Shown: piece after piece, positions 55,914 to 63,922 of the stretch
Layout of the letters: the number at the start of each line of letters is the position of its first letter
How positions within the stretch are numbered: position 1 is the stretch's first letter
Source of the DNA: Thalassospira lucentensis MCCC 1A00383 = DSM 14000
GTDB taxonomy: Bacteria > Pseudomonadota > Alphaproteobacteria > Rhodospirillales > Thalassospiraceae
NCBI RefSeq assembly: GCF_000421265.1
Contig: NZ_ATWN01000007.1
Coordinates: forward strand, 186,001 to 250,000
Direction: 5' to 3'
DNA: 64,000 nt
The notes under the pieces: generated by a model
Seen by the model: only the letters and a program-made list of their open reading frames with translations
Databases searched by the model: none
What the model was told of the DNA's origin: nothing
Position numbers and translations under genes: made by a program

Positions 55914-57138
55914 GCTTCTTCTGTGTTCAATGTTTACCATCCTGCCGGATTATCTGGTGCGCCGGTATCGTCAGGGCAAACGTATCGGCAAGGAAATCAC
56001 GTTGTTTTCCGTCTGGTATGAGTTGCGCTATGGCATCACCGGATGTGCGATTCTGACGCTGTCGCTGATCACGCTGATTTTCTATTTTCACCCATCAAGT
56101 CACAACGTCGGGTCATTCTTCAGGACGTTGACAATCCTGCCCGAAAAGAACGGTCGGGTGGTTGAAATATATGTCGATAATGATCGCCGGGTAAAATCGG
56201 GCGAACCGTTGTTCCGGCTTGATGACCGCGCAGAAACAGAATCAGTCGAAATGGCCCAGCAAGAAGTCGAACAAATCCGTGCCCAGATGGCGGTCACCGA
56301 GGCCGATCTTGCAGTGGCGCAAGGGAATCTGGAACAGGCACAAGGTGCCTATGAGCAGGTTCGCGAGGAACTGTCGGTGAAGGCGGATCTTTTGTCGCGC
56401 GGCACAAACGCGGTTTCCCGGCGTGAGGTCGAACGGCTTGAAGTCGCGTTGACGACACGACAGGGTGGGGTGAATTCGGCAAAGGCGAGTGTTAATGCCG
56501 TGCAAACCAAAATGGAAACCCTGTTGCCCGCCCAGCTTTCAAGTGCAGAGGCATCCTTGCGTGCGGCACAGGTGGCGTTGGGCAAAACAGTTGTCCGTGC
56601 CGGTGTTGATGGCATCGTACAGCAATTTGCATTGCAAGTTGGGGACGTGGTGAACCCGTTATTGCGTCCGGCGGGCATCCTGATCCCCGACAAGCCCAAG
56701 GAAGTGGTGTTTCAGGCAGGTTTCCAGCAGGTATCGGCACAAGTTGTCAAAGTCGGCGGGCTTGCGGAAATGACATGTGCTTCGCTGCCATTTGAAGTCA
56801 TTCCGATGGTGTTCTCAAGCGTGCAGCCGGTCATTGCTGCCGGTCAGTTCCGACCGACCGACAGGTTGCTTGATATAACCGAACGCAGCGCGCCGGGAAC
56901 GTTCCTGGCCAAGATGGTGCCACTTTACCCTGAGCAGATCAAGGATGTGCCGTGGGGCAGCCAGTGCGTTGCCAATGCCTATACCAATACCCATGATCAA
57001 CTTGAGGATCCGGAAATTGGTGCGGGGCGCTGGATGTTCCTGCATATGGTCCAAACGGTTGGGGTCGTGCATGCCTTGTTGCTGCGTATTCAGGCACTTC
57101 TGTGGCCGGTCCAGACACTGGTTCTTACCGGGCATTAG
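55906..57138 (+). CDS. HlyD family membrane fusion protein
   Basis: A 410-residue membrane fusion protein. One TM helix (about 43-63) precedes a biotinyl-lipoyl hairpin half (GRVVEIYVDNDRRVKSGEPL, about 83-102). A long coiled coil (about 108-230) follows, then the second half-motif VVRAGVDGIVQQFALQVGDV. The group is EmrA/YibH-like. AGGAG lies ten bases before the ATG. No MFS or ABC transporter gene is adjacent; only the DUF3302-like gene overlaps. Def follows after 56 bp. Confidence 0.87.
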   Translation: MFELLLCSMFTILPDYLVRRYRQGKRIGKEITLFSVWYELRYGITGCAILTLSLITLIFYFHPSSHNVGSFFRTLTILPEKNGRVVEIYVDNDRRVKSGEPLFRLDDRAETESVEMAQQEVEQIRAQMAVTEADLAVAQGNLEQAQGAYEQVREELSVKADLLSRGTNAVSRREVERLEVALTTRQGGVNSAKASVNAVQTKMETLLPAQLSSAEASLRAAQVALGKTVVRAGVDGIVQQFALQVGDVVNPLLRPAGILIPDKPKEVVFQAGFQQVSAQVVKVGGLAEMTCASLPFEVIPMVFSSVQPVIAAGQFRPTDRLLDITERSAPGTFLAKMVPLYPEQIKDVPWGSQCVANAYTNTHDQLEDPEIGAGRWMFLHMVQTVGVVHALLLRIQALLWPVQTLVLTGH

Positions 57139-57194
57139 GATCGCGGGGCGCATAGGGGCTTTACAGCCGGGCAATTTTGGTTGGATATAGAGAT

Positions 57195-57779
57195 ATGTCG
57201 ATCCTTAAAATTGCCCGGATGGGCCACCCGGTTTTGCGTGCTGTCGCGGATCGGGTCGAAGACCCGCATGACCCTGAAATTCAGCGTCTGATTGTGGATA
57301 TGAAGGAAACCATGAAGGATGCCGGGGGCGTTGGCCTTGCGGCACCGCAGGTGTTTGTATCCAAGGCGATCATGGTTTATTTCGTGCCGAGTTTACGCAA
57401 AAGTGACGATCCAGACGATGGCGAAGTGCCACTTAGCGTTTTGATTAACCCGGAAATTGAGCCGATTGGCGATGAAATCGTTGATGGTTGGGAAGGGTGT
57501 TTGTCCATTCCCGGATTGCAGGGCGTGGTGCCGCGTTGGAACAAAATCCGTTATCGCGGGTTAAATGAGAAGGGCGATGAAGTTGAACGCATCGCCGGTG
57601 GTTTTCATGCGCGCGTGGTCCAACACGAATATGATCATTTGATCGGCGTGATGTATCCTGAACGTATAGAAGACATGACGTTGCTTGGATTTAACGAAGA
57701 ATTACGCGAATACCCGCCTGAAACCACCTTCAGGCAAGCGGCATCAGATGATGTGGCGGAACAACCTGATGAACCTTAA
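57195..57779 (+). CDS. def: Peptide deformylase
   Basis: A 194-residue metallo-enzyme that removes the formyl group from nascent N-terminal methionine. All three motifs are intact: GVGLAAPQ (residues 45-52), EGCLS (100-104, ligand C102) and HEYDH (144-148, ligands H144 and H148 with catalytic E145). ATG 57195 (MSILKIARMGHPVLR) fits the family; TTG 57177 is rejected. The C-terminus is longer than in E. coli. Its stop overlaps the ribosome-binding site of the COQ9 gene, suggesting translational coupling. Confidence 0.96.
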   Translation: MSILKIARMGHPVLRAVADRVEDPHDPEIQRLIVDMKETMKDAGGVGLAAPQVFVSKAIMVYFVPSLRKSDDPDDGEVPLSVLINPEIEPIGDEIVDGWEGCLSIPGLQGVVPRWNKIRYRGLNEKGDEVERIAGGFHARVVQHEYDHLIGVMYPERIEDMTLLGFNEELREYPPETTFRQAASDDVAEQPDEP

Positions 57780-57789
57780 GGAGGCATAA

Positions 57790-58485
57790 ATGACCGTTTC
57801 CGAAAGCATGTCCCGACTGCGCGCCCAGCGCGAAGCGTTGGTCGAAGCCGCATTGGAACATGTGCCTTTTGATGGTTGGACCAAACAGGCGTTGATCGCC
57901 GGGGCCGAGGACCTTGACCTTGCACCGGGCGAGATTGACCGTCTGTTGCCCAAGGGGACGGGGCAAGCCATTGTGACCTATGTCGAGATGACTGATCGCA
58001 AGATGGTAGATGCCCTTGGCGCGCTTGAACTTGATCAGATGAAAATCCGTGAGCGGATCGCCGTTGCGGTTAAAACGCGCCTTGATCTGGTTGAAAATCA
58101 CAAAGACGCCGTGCGTGCCGCCGTTTCCTGGACGGCTCTGCCACAGAATGTGGCCAAGGGGCTTAAGCTGACCCACGGGACGGTTGATAAAATGTGGATT
58201 GCCGCGGGCGATACATCGACCGATCACAATTGGTACACCAAGCGAATGTTGCTTGCGGGTGTCTATGGCTCAACCCTTGCTTATTGGCTGGATGACACGT
58301 CCGAAGGTCACAGCGACAGTTGGGCGTTTCTGGATCGTCGTATTGGCAATGTCATGCAAATCCCGAAAATCACCGGCAAGATCAGCAAGGCAGGGAAATT
58401 TGCCGCTGCACCGTTAAAGCTTGGTGCAAAGCTCGCGCGCTGCATGCCGACCCCGGGACGGGTTCGCCGTCAGTTCGGCGGGTAA
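57790..58485 (+). CDS. COQ9 family ubiquinone biosynthesis protein
   Basis: A 231-residue COQ9-type protein with a TetR-like fold that binds lipids or quinone intermediates and assists the COQ7 hydroxylation step in eukaryotes. LVEAALEHVPFDGWTKQALI, then AVSWTALPQNVAKGLKLT and SDSWAFLDRRIGNVMQIPK are the family signatures. AAGGAGG overlaps the def stop codon. A strong terminator follows at 58509. COQ9 in bacteria is essentially restricted to alphaproteobacteria, which supports the taxonomic reading. Confidence 0.9.
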   Translation: MTVSESMSRLRAQREALVEAALEHVPFDGWTKQALIAGAEDLDLAPGEIDRLLPKGTGQAIVTYVEMTDRKMVDALGALELDQMKIRERIAVAVKTRLDLVENHKDAVRAAVSWTALPQNVAKGLKLTHGTVDKMWIAAGDTSTDHNWYTKRMLLAGVYGSTLAYWLDDTSEGHSDSWAFLDRRIGNVMQIPKITGKISKAGKFAAAPLKLGAKLARCMPTPGRVRRQFGG

Positions 58486-58508
58486 CTGCAAGGCTACAGA
58501 CCCTAAAC

Positions 58509-58544
58509 AAAACGCCACCGGCATAAAGCGCGGTGGCGTTTTTG
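58509..58544. terminator. Bidirectional terminator
   Basis: AAACGCCACCG pairs with CGGTGGCGTTT around a ten-base loop, followed by TTT. It separates the convergent COQ9 and SNase-like genes. Confidence 0.9.
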
Positions 58545-58584
58545 ATTTCAGCGCTGGAAACTCTTGGGCCGGTCGTCCGTCTTG

Positions 58585-59268
58585 TTAGGACGTCGGGTCA
58601 AGGAAGCTCAAAAGTGTGCGGTCCGGTTCGTTGGCTCTTTTCAGGTCGGCGGCAAGGTCAATGCCAAACGGCGATTTGAAGAAATGCTGTTGGGTACCAG
58701 CATCCTTGGTGTCTTTGTCGCGATTGGCGGCGTCGTCCTCGGTCTGGATTTCTCTGGCCGTGGGTTTGGCAGCAAGGGCGACCAGTTCGTGGGGCGGGTT
58801 GCCCATCCACATGCCTTTGCGGTTTTCCTTGGCAAAGGCCTGATCGCGCAAATAGGTCGGGCAGATCGGATTACTGTCACAGCTTGCCATGTCAACCAGA
58901 GCCCATCCGGCACGGAGCAACAGACGGTTGAGGTCACTGCGCCCCATCGTGCATTCGGTCAGCATCGGAAACAGTTGGACGTCGGAAACCTGCTGACATT
59001 TTACAGCATAGTTTTCGATGATGCGGGTCAAGGCCTGTGTCGCGGCGGCACCACATTGGAATTCAATGCTGCCTGCCCGGCAGATCATGCCGGTACGTGG
59101 GGCGCGAATGCCAAACAGTTCGACAATCATGTTGCCAAATCGCAGCTTGTCGCCTTCGACCACTTCGGGGAAGCCTGCCGCGCCGGGTGCGGCAACTGCG
59201 CGGGTTTGATGGCTTTGGATGGCAAGGAGGCCAAGCGTTACCAAGGCAATGAACAGAATTTTCTTCAT
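58585..59268 (-). CDS. Exported SNase-fold protein with substituted catalytic residues
   Basis: A 227-residue protein with a signal peptide (KKILFIALVTLGLLAIQS, cleavage about residue 25). The mature part follows the staphylococcal-nuclease OB-fold: VEGDKLRFGN, VELFGIRAPRTGMIC, LLLRAGWALVDM and AFAKENRKGMWMGNP. Positions matching catalytic Arg35, Asp40 and Glu43 of SNase read E, R and R, so nuclease activity is doubtful. Four to six cysteines suggest disulfides in the periplasm. It is convergent with the COQ9 gene, and its start lies just beyond the purK terminator. Confidence 0.75.
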   Translation of the reverse strand: MKKILFIALVTLGLLAIQSHQTRAVAAPGAAGFPEVVEGDKLRFGNMIVELFGIRAPRTGMICRAGSIEFQCGAAATQALTRIIENYAVKCQQVSDVQLFPMLTECTMGRSDLNRLLLRAGWALVDMASCDSNPICPTYLRDQAFAKENRKGMWMGNPPHELVALAAKPTAREIQTEDDAANRDKDTKDAGTQQHFFKSPFGIDLAADLKRANEPDRTLLSFLDPTS

Positions 59269-59378
59269 GACGTTCTATCCGAAAAGAGTTTCCTGCCCCC
59301 ATAACAGCAAGTCTGATGCCAGTTCGCCCGGCATAAAATGCTTGGGTCCGTCATTTTCGGGTAAGGTGTTGAAGTATC

Positions 59379-59414
59379 ATAAAAAAGCTCCGGATATGCC
59401 ATGATATCCGGAGC
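59379..59414 (-). terminator. Rho-independent terminator after purK
   Basis: An eleven-pair stem, GCTCCGGATAT (59387-59397) with ATATCCGGAGC (59404-59414). TTTTTT follows on the minus strand. Confidence 0.93.
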
Positions 59415-59442
59415 CAGAATGCTTCAGTTGATGAGGATGTGA

Positions 59443-60537
59443 TCAGTCTTTTTTCGGTAAAACCCACGTCACATGGCCCATTTTACGGCCCGGTTTTGCT
59501 TCGGCCTTGCCGTACAGGTGCAGTTTTGCAGTGGGCTCGGTCAAAATTGCCTGCCAACCGTCAATGTCATCGCCCAAAAGGTTCTTCATCCGGGCATTGG
59601 AATGATGTGCCGGATCGCCAAGTGGCAGACCGCAGACGGCGCGAATGAATTGTTCGAACTGGCTGGTGACACAGGCATCAATCGTCCAGTGACCGGAATT
59701 GTGCGGGCGCGGGGCCACTTCATTGACCAGAATATCACCATCGGTGGTGACAAACATTTCAACCGCCAGAAGCCCGACAAATTCCATTGCCGTAACCAGC
59801 TTGATGGCGATGTCTTCGGCCTTTTTTGACAGGCTTTGCGCAATTTCGGCTGGCGCGACAGTCACATCAAGAACGTGATTGGTATGGACGTTTTCGACCG
59901 GGCAGAAGCAGGCTGTGTCGCCTTTTACACCACGTGCGACAATGACCGAGATTTCGCGTTCAAACGAAATGAAGCCTTCAAGGATGGCTTCGGCGTCCTT
60001 CATTTCAGCCCAGGCATCGGCAAGATCGGTATCGTCGGTAATCTTGACCTGACCTTTGCCGTCATAGCCCATTTCGGTGGTTTTCAGAACCGACGGGCGG
60101 CCAAGTTTGGCAACGGCGGCCTTTAGATCAGCAAGGGATCGGACGGCTTCAAACGGGGCGGTGCCAATACCATGATCATTACAGAAGGTTTTTTCGCGCA
60201 GGCGGTTCTGCGAAAGATGCAGGCATTTCCAGCCTGGACGGACCGGTACCAGTTCAGACAGCAGTTTGACGCTGTCATGCGGGACATTTTCAAATTCAAA
60301 TGTCACGACATCGACGTCTTCGGCAAATGCGCGCAGAGCATCCAGATCGCTGTAATCGGCAATGGTTGCCTTTGCACAGACCTGCTCGGTCGGGCTATCT
60401 GCGCCGGGGCCAAAGACATGAACTTTATAACCGAGTTCTGCGGCACAGAATGCCGCCATCCGGCCCAACTGGCCATTGCCCATGATGCCGATGGTGCTGC
60501 CCGGTGCGATAACGCGCGTTTCGAAGTCCTGCGTCAT
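59443..60537 (-). CDS. purK: N5-carboxyaminoimidazole ribonucleotide synthase
   Basis: A 364-residue ATP-grasp enzyme that makes N5-CAIR from AIR, bicarbonate and ATP in purine synthesis. The N-terminal pre-ATP-grasp motif is TIGIMGNGQLGRMAAFCAAE. ATP-grasp residues are in VLKTTEMGYDGKGQVKI and EGFISFEREISVIVARG, and the metal site is in VNEVAPRPHNSGHWTID. GAGGAA precedes the ATG. It lies downstream of purE, but a terminator-like hairpin separates them. Confidence 0.95.
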   Translation of the reverse strand: MTQDFETRVIAPGSTIGIMGNGQLGRMAAFCAAELGYKVHVFGPGADSPTEQVCAKATIADYSDLDALRAFAEDVDVVTFEFENVPHDSVKLLSELVPVRPGWKCLHLSQNRLREKTFCNDHGIGTAPFEAVRSLADLKAAVAKLGRPSVLKTTEMGYDGKGQVKITDDTDLADAWAEMKDAEAILEGFISFEREISVIVARGVKGDTACFCPVENVHTNHVLDVTVAPAEIAQSLSKKAEDIAIKLVTAMEFVGLLAVEMFVTTDGDILVNEVAPRPHNSGHWTIDACVTSQFEQFIRAVCGLPLGDPAHHSNARMKNLLGDDIDGWQAILTEPTAKLHLYGKAEAKPGRKMGHVTWVLPKKD

Positions 60538-60605
60538 GTCTTCCTCGAATGATCATTGGATGCCGATTTCCGGCACAGGGTATTTAGGGTCTGAACCCAA
60601 TTGCC

Positions 60606-60633
60606 AAAACAAAAACGCGCCCGAATGGGCGCG
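60606..60633 (-). terminator. Terminator-like hairpin between purE and purK
   Basis: On the minus strand CGCGCCC (60633-60627) pairs perfectly with GGGCGCG (60622-60616) around ATTC, followed by TTTTTGTTTT. It starts 12 bases after the purE stop and about 70 before purK. Confidence 0.8.
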
Positions 60634-60644
60634 CTGATGGTGCT

Positions 60645-61145
60645 TTATGGTGCCGGATCAACCGGCGCGTCGGCGACAGCATCGGTTTGTGCCGCACGCC
60701 AGTCATCAAGACGGCTTGCCAGACCATCATCCATCAGCGCCATGATGCCAGCGGCCATCAACCCGGCATTCTTTGCCCCGGCTGATCCAATGGCAAGGGT
60801 TCCGACCGGAACCCCACCGGGCATCTGGACGATTGAGAGCAAGCTATCAAGCCCTTTAAGGGCTTTGCTTTGGACGGGAACACCCAAAACCGGAAGCGGG
60901 GTCATGGCAGCCGCCATACCCGGAAGATGTGCCGCACCGCCAGCACCGGCAATAATGACTTTCAGACCGCGCGATTTTGCCGTTTTGGCATAGTCATACA
61001 GGCGATCAGGTGTGCGATGGGCCGAAACGATTTTCGTTTCATAGGCGACATTCAGCGCATCGAGGACATCTGCTGCGTTTTTCATGGTTTCCCAGTCAGA
61101 CTGGCTTCCCATGATGATGCCGATGACCGGGGATTGATCGCTCAT
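60645..61145 (-). CDS. purE: N5-carboxyaminoimidazole ribonucleotide mutase
   Basis: A 166-residue class I PurE that converts N5-CAIR to [18 protein letters not shown] (about residues 8-21) and SAHRTPDRL (41-49) are the active-site motifs, and [20 protein letters not shown] follows. The ATG at 61145 follows GGAG by nine bases; an in-frame upstream start at 61199 is rejected. It is paired with purK downstream and divergent from the degenerate GGDEF gene. Confidence 0.95.
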   Translation of the reverse strand: MSDQSPVIGIIMGSQSDWETMKNAADVLDALNVAYETKIVSAHRTPDRLYDYAKTAKSRGLKVIIAGAGGAAHLPGMAAAMTPLPVLGVPVQSKALKGLDSLLSIVQMPGGVPVGTLAIGSAGAKNAGLMAAGIMALMDDGLASRLDDWRAAQTDAVADAPVDPAP

Positions 61146-61406
61146 GTTGGCGGCTCCGTTTGCGGGCGGTTTCGTGAAGGGCCGCATTATATGCAGCAAC
61201 CGGTATCATGCAAGCCTGCAGAGTGCCTACGCATTCGCAAAATCCTTATGCGGTGCCTGTTTACGGGCCGATGTGTTGGTCCTGATCGTAAGAATAGTTG
61301 AGCTATTCTTGTTGATGGTTGAATTTTATGATGAATAAAATGTACTTTTGATTTATTGTTTACTTATTGCTTATATAACTGTGCACGTAGCACGGGAAGG
61401 TCAGAC

Positions 61407-62246
61407 ATGAAAGTCACACGGCCCCCATCGACGATCCCATCCATGGGGGCAGGCGATGGAAGGTATTCATCAAATCAATATACCGCGTTTGCGTATGGCA
61501 AGGATGCCGTACGTCGTCGGTCGTCCATGCATCAGCATCACGAAGTTGATATTGATACCGGTAACCTGCCCGACGCAGTTGATGATCAACCGTTTCATAC
61601 GCCAGACATGGCCAATGTTCTGGGCATTCCCGATAGTCAAGTGACGCCTGCGGTTGAACAGGCGATTGGACGGTTGATGGTGCGCATCAATGGTCTGAGC
61701 GAAAATCTGTCGGACCTTAAGAAACATCAGGCCTATCTTGCCCGGTCCGAGGGACGTGATCCATTCACGGGTGCGATGAGCCGACCCGCCTTTATGCAAA
61801 TTCTTGAAAATGAAATGGCGGTTCAGGGTACGGACAGAACAATGCGCATGCTGCTTGTGTGTGAACTGTCAAACATCGACGAGATTCTGCAGCGTCATGG
61901 ACAGGAATGCAAAGACGGCCTGTTTAAGTATGTCCACCAGATCATGGCCGATTTCATCATGTCGCCCCATCACCTGGGATATTTGGGCTGTAATGATTTT
62001 GCGGCCCTGCTTTATAACGTTGATAAAGACGATACGCGTTTGCGTATTGATGCGGTTGTCCGGCAGATCAATCAGTCGCCGTTTTCGCACAAAGGTAAGT
62101 TCATCGCCGTAAAACCGGTTTTTGGCATTTATCAGGCGCGCAATGGCGATACCGCAACCTCAGCATTGAATGCGGCCGATTTCGCATTACGTGCGGAAAA
62201 AGAAATGCGTCTGGCACAGCTTGAACGTATCCCCTTCGGCATTTGA
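61407..62246 (+). CDS. Degenerate GGDEF-domain protein
   Basis: A 279-residue protein. A low-complexity N-terminus (about 1-75) is followed by a helical linker (AVEQAIGRLMVRINGLSENL) and a GGDEF-fold domain starting at RDPFTGAMSRPAF (117-129). The signature loop reads G194-C-N-D-F198 in place of GG(D/E)EF, and no RxxD inhibitory site is evident. It is therefore unlikely to make c-di-GMP and may bind GTP, c-di-GMP or a protein partner instead. ATG 61407 follows AAGG by six bases. Confidence 0.75.
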   Translation: MKVTRPPSTIPSMGAGDGRYSSNQYTAFAYGKDAVRRRSSMHQHHEVDIDTGNLPDAVDDQPFHTPDMANVLGIPDSQVTPAVEQAIGRLMVRINGLSENLSDLKKHQAYLARSEGRDPFTGAMSRPAFMQILENEMAVQGTDRTMRMLLVCELSNIDEILQRHGQECKDGLFKYVHQIMADFIMSPHHLGYLGCNDFAALLYNVDKDDTRLRIDAVVRQINQSPFSHKGKFIAVKPVFGIYQARNGDTATSALNAADFALRAEKEMRLAQLERIPFGI

Positions 62247-62429
62247 TCGAAGGTGCTGTGGCCGGTTAATTGCCGTGCCGGATTACCCAGCCCACCATCG
62301 TATTTCATCACCTGTTCACCGTGACAAAACATCGCCAAAAGGCCAAATGCATCAAACATTTGGTTTGCGCGAGACAGGTTCTGAGCCTAGGTGGTTAATT
62401 TTCGGATCAGACCGAAACCGCCGCCAAAA

Positions 62430-62636
62430 TCAGGCAATAATATCAGGAACAAGCTGCGACTCGACGTAGCGAATTTCATCTTTTAAGGCGAGTTTGCGCT
62501 TTTTCATGCGGCCCAGACGAAGCTGGTCATGATGCGGAGCGACAACCATTTGTTCGATGGCAATATCGAGATCCCGGTGTTCCTCGCGTAACGACATCAG
62601 TCTCTTTTCAATCTCGATCTGATTGATTTCGTCCAT
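62430..62636 (-). CDS. DUF465 (YdcH-like) protein
   Basis: A 68-residue protein made of one helical hairpin or coiled coil: RLMSLREEHRDLDIAIEQM and then LRLGRMKKRKLALKDEIRYV. Size and the KKRKLxLKDEI stretch match the DUF465/YdcH family, common in alphaproteobacteria and of unknown role. The ribosome-binding site is weak. It is convergent with the GGDEF-like gene and divergent from pfkA. Confidence 0.85.
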   Translation of the reverse strand: MDEINQIEIEKRLMSLREEHRDLDIAIEQMVVAPHHDQLRLGRMKKRKLALKDEIRYVESQLVPDIIA

Positions 62637-62756
62637 TTTTGATCCAGCTTAATAATCAACGCGAAGGGACAATGATATTAACAGATATCAGATAGTGGAC
62701 CCATATGATTTGTACCACCTTTAAAAACAAATCTGCCGATAGCCGGAGGAAAGTGC

Positions 62757-63863
62757 ATGCGGATCGGAATTTTGACCAGCGGTGGCGACTGTGCAGGGTT
62801 GAATGCTGTCATTCTGGCTGTGGTACGCCGCGCGGTGCTTGGCTATGGCTGGGACGTGATTGGTATCCGACAGGGTGCGCACGGTTTGATGCAGGACCCG
62901 CCACAGGCAATTGATCTGAATGATCAGGTCAATAATGACGCGATGCTGCGCATGGGCGGGACGATCCTTGGCACGATTAACAAGGGCGACCCGTTCAACT
63001 ATCCCATGCCAGATGGCAGCTTTGCCGACCGTTCCGATGACGTGATTAGAGGTTATCGCACCTTGGGGCTGGATGCGCTGATTGGGGTTGGCGGGGATGG
63101 CAGCATGGAAATACTGCATCGGCTGGCCATAAAGGGCGGTATTAATCTGGTCGGGATTCCCAAAACCATCGATAACGATCTGGCCCTAACCGAATATTCG
63201 GTCGGCTTTACCACGGCGGTGAATGTTGCGGTTGAGGCGCTTGATCGGTTGCAGCCAACCGCAGCATCCCACGACCGGATCATGATCCTTGAGGTCATGG
63301 GGCGCGATGCAGGGCATATTGCGCTGTTTGCCGGTGTGGCCGGCGGGGCGGATGCCATTTTGATCCCGGAGATGGATTATGATCTGGATGCGCTGACCGA
63401 GCATTGCCTGAACATTCGTAAACGTGGACGCAATCATGCGTTGGTGATTGTTGCCGAGGCGGTCAAACGCGATGACGGTGCCGCCGTGACACAAGGCCAT
63501 GATGGGCAAAAAACCCGATATGGCGGCATTGGTCATTGGTTCGCCGATGAGTTGGGCGCACGAACAGGCTGGGAAACGCGTGTGACGGTTCTGGGCCATG
63601 TCCAGCGTGGCGGCATTCCATCCCCGCGTGATCGGGTGATTGCATCGGCCTTTGGCGTGCATGCGGTTGATCTGATCGCCGATCAGAAATTCGACCGTGT
63701 CGTGGCATGGTCCAAACGCAAAGTGATCGATGTTGCGATGAAGGATGTTATTGTTGGCCCGCGCCTGGTCGATACCGCAGGCACGATGGTTTCAACGGCC
63801 AAGGGACTTGGGGCCTATATCGGGCAACCGCCAAAGATTACACGCACGGCAAAGACGGTGTGA
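62757..63863 (+). CDS. pfkA: 6-phosphofructokinase with mixed active-site signature
   Basis: A 368-residue phosphofructokinase phosphorylating fructose 6-phosphate in glycolysis. ILTSGGDCAGLNAVI binds nucleotide. GVGGDGSME (G112-S116) has glycine where PPi enzymes have a second aspartate. PKTIDNDL (135-142) has K136 where bacterial ATP enzymes have glycine. The catalytic D139 is present, as are MGRDAGHIALFAG and LGHVQRGGIPSPRDR. The combination G115 plus K136 occurs in several ATP-using clades, so the phosphoryl donor is not settled by sequence alone. GGAGG precedes the ATG. Confidence 0.9.
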   Translation: MRIGILTSGGDCAGLNAVILAVVRRAVLGYGWDVIGIRQGAHGLMQDPPQAIDLNDQVNNDAMLRMGGTILGTINKGDPFNYPMPDGSFADRSDDVIRGYRTLGLDALIGVGGDGSMEILHRLAIKGGINLVGIPKTIDNDLALTEYSVGFTTAVNVAVEALDRLQPTAASHDRIMILEVMGRDAGHIALFAGVAGGADAILIPEMDYDLDALTEHCLNIRKRGRNHALVIVAEAVKRDDGAAVTQGHDGQKTRYGGIGHWFADELGARTGWETRVTVLGHVQRGGIPSPRDRVIASAFGVHAVDLIADQKFDRVVAWSKRKVIDVAMKDVIVGPRLVDTAGTMVSTAKGLGAYIGQPPKITRTAKTV

Positions 63864-63922
63864 TCACCACACCACAGCAAGACACGTTAAAGAAAACAAA
63901 AAACAAACAGGTTGGGTTTTTG

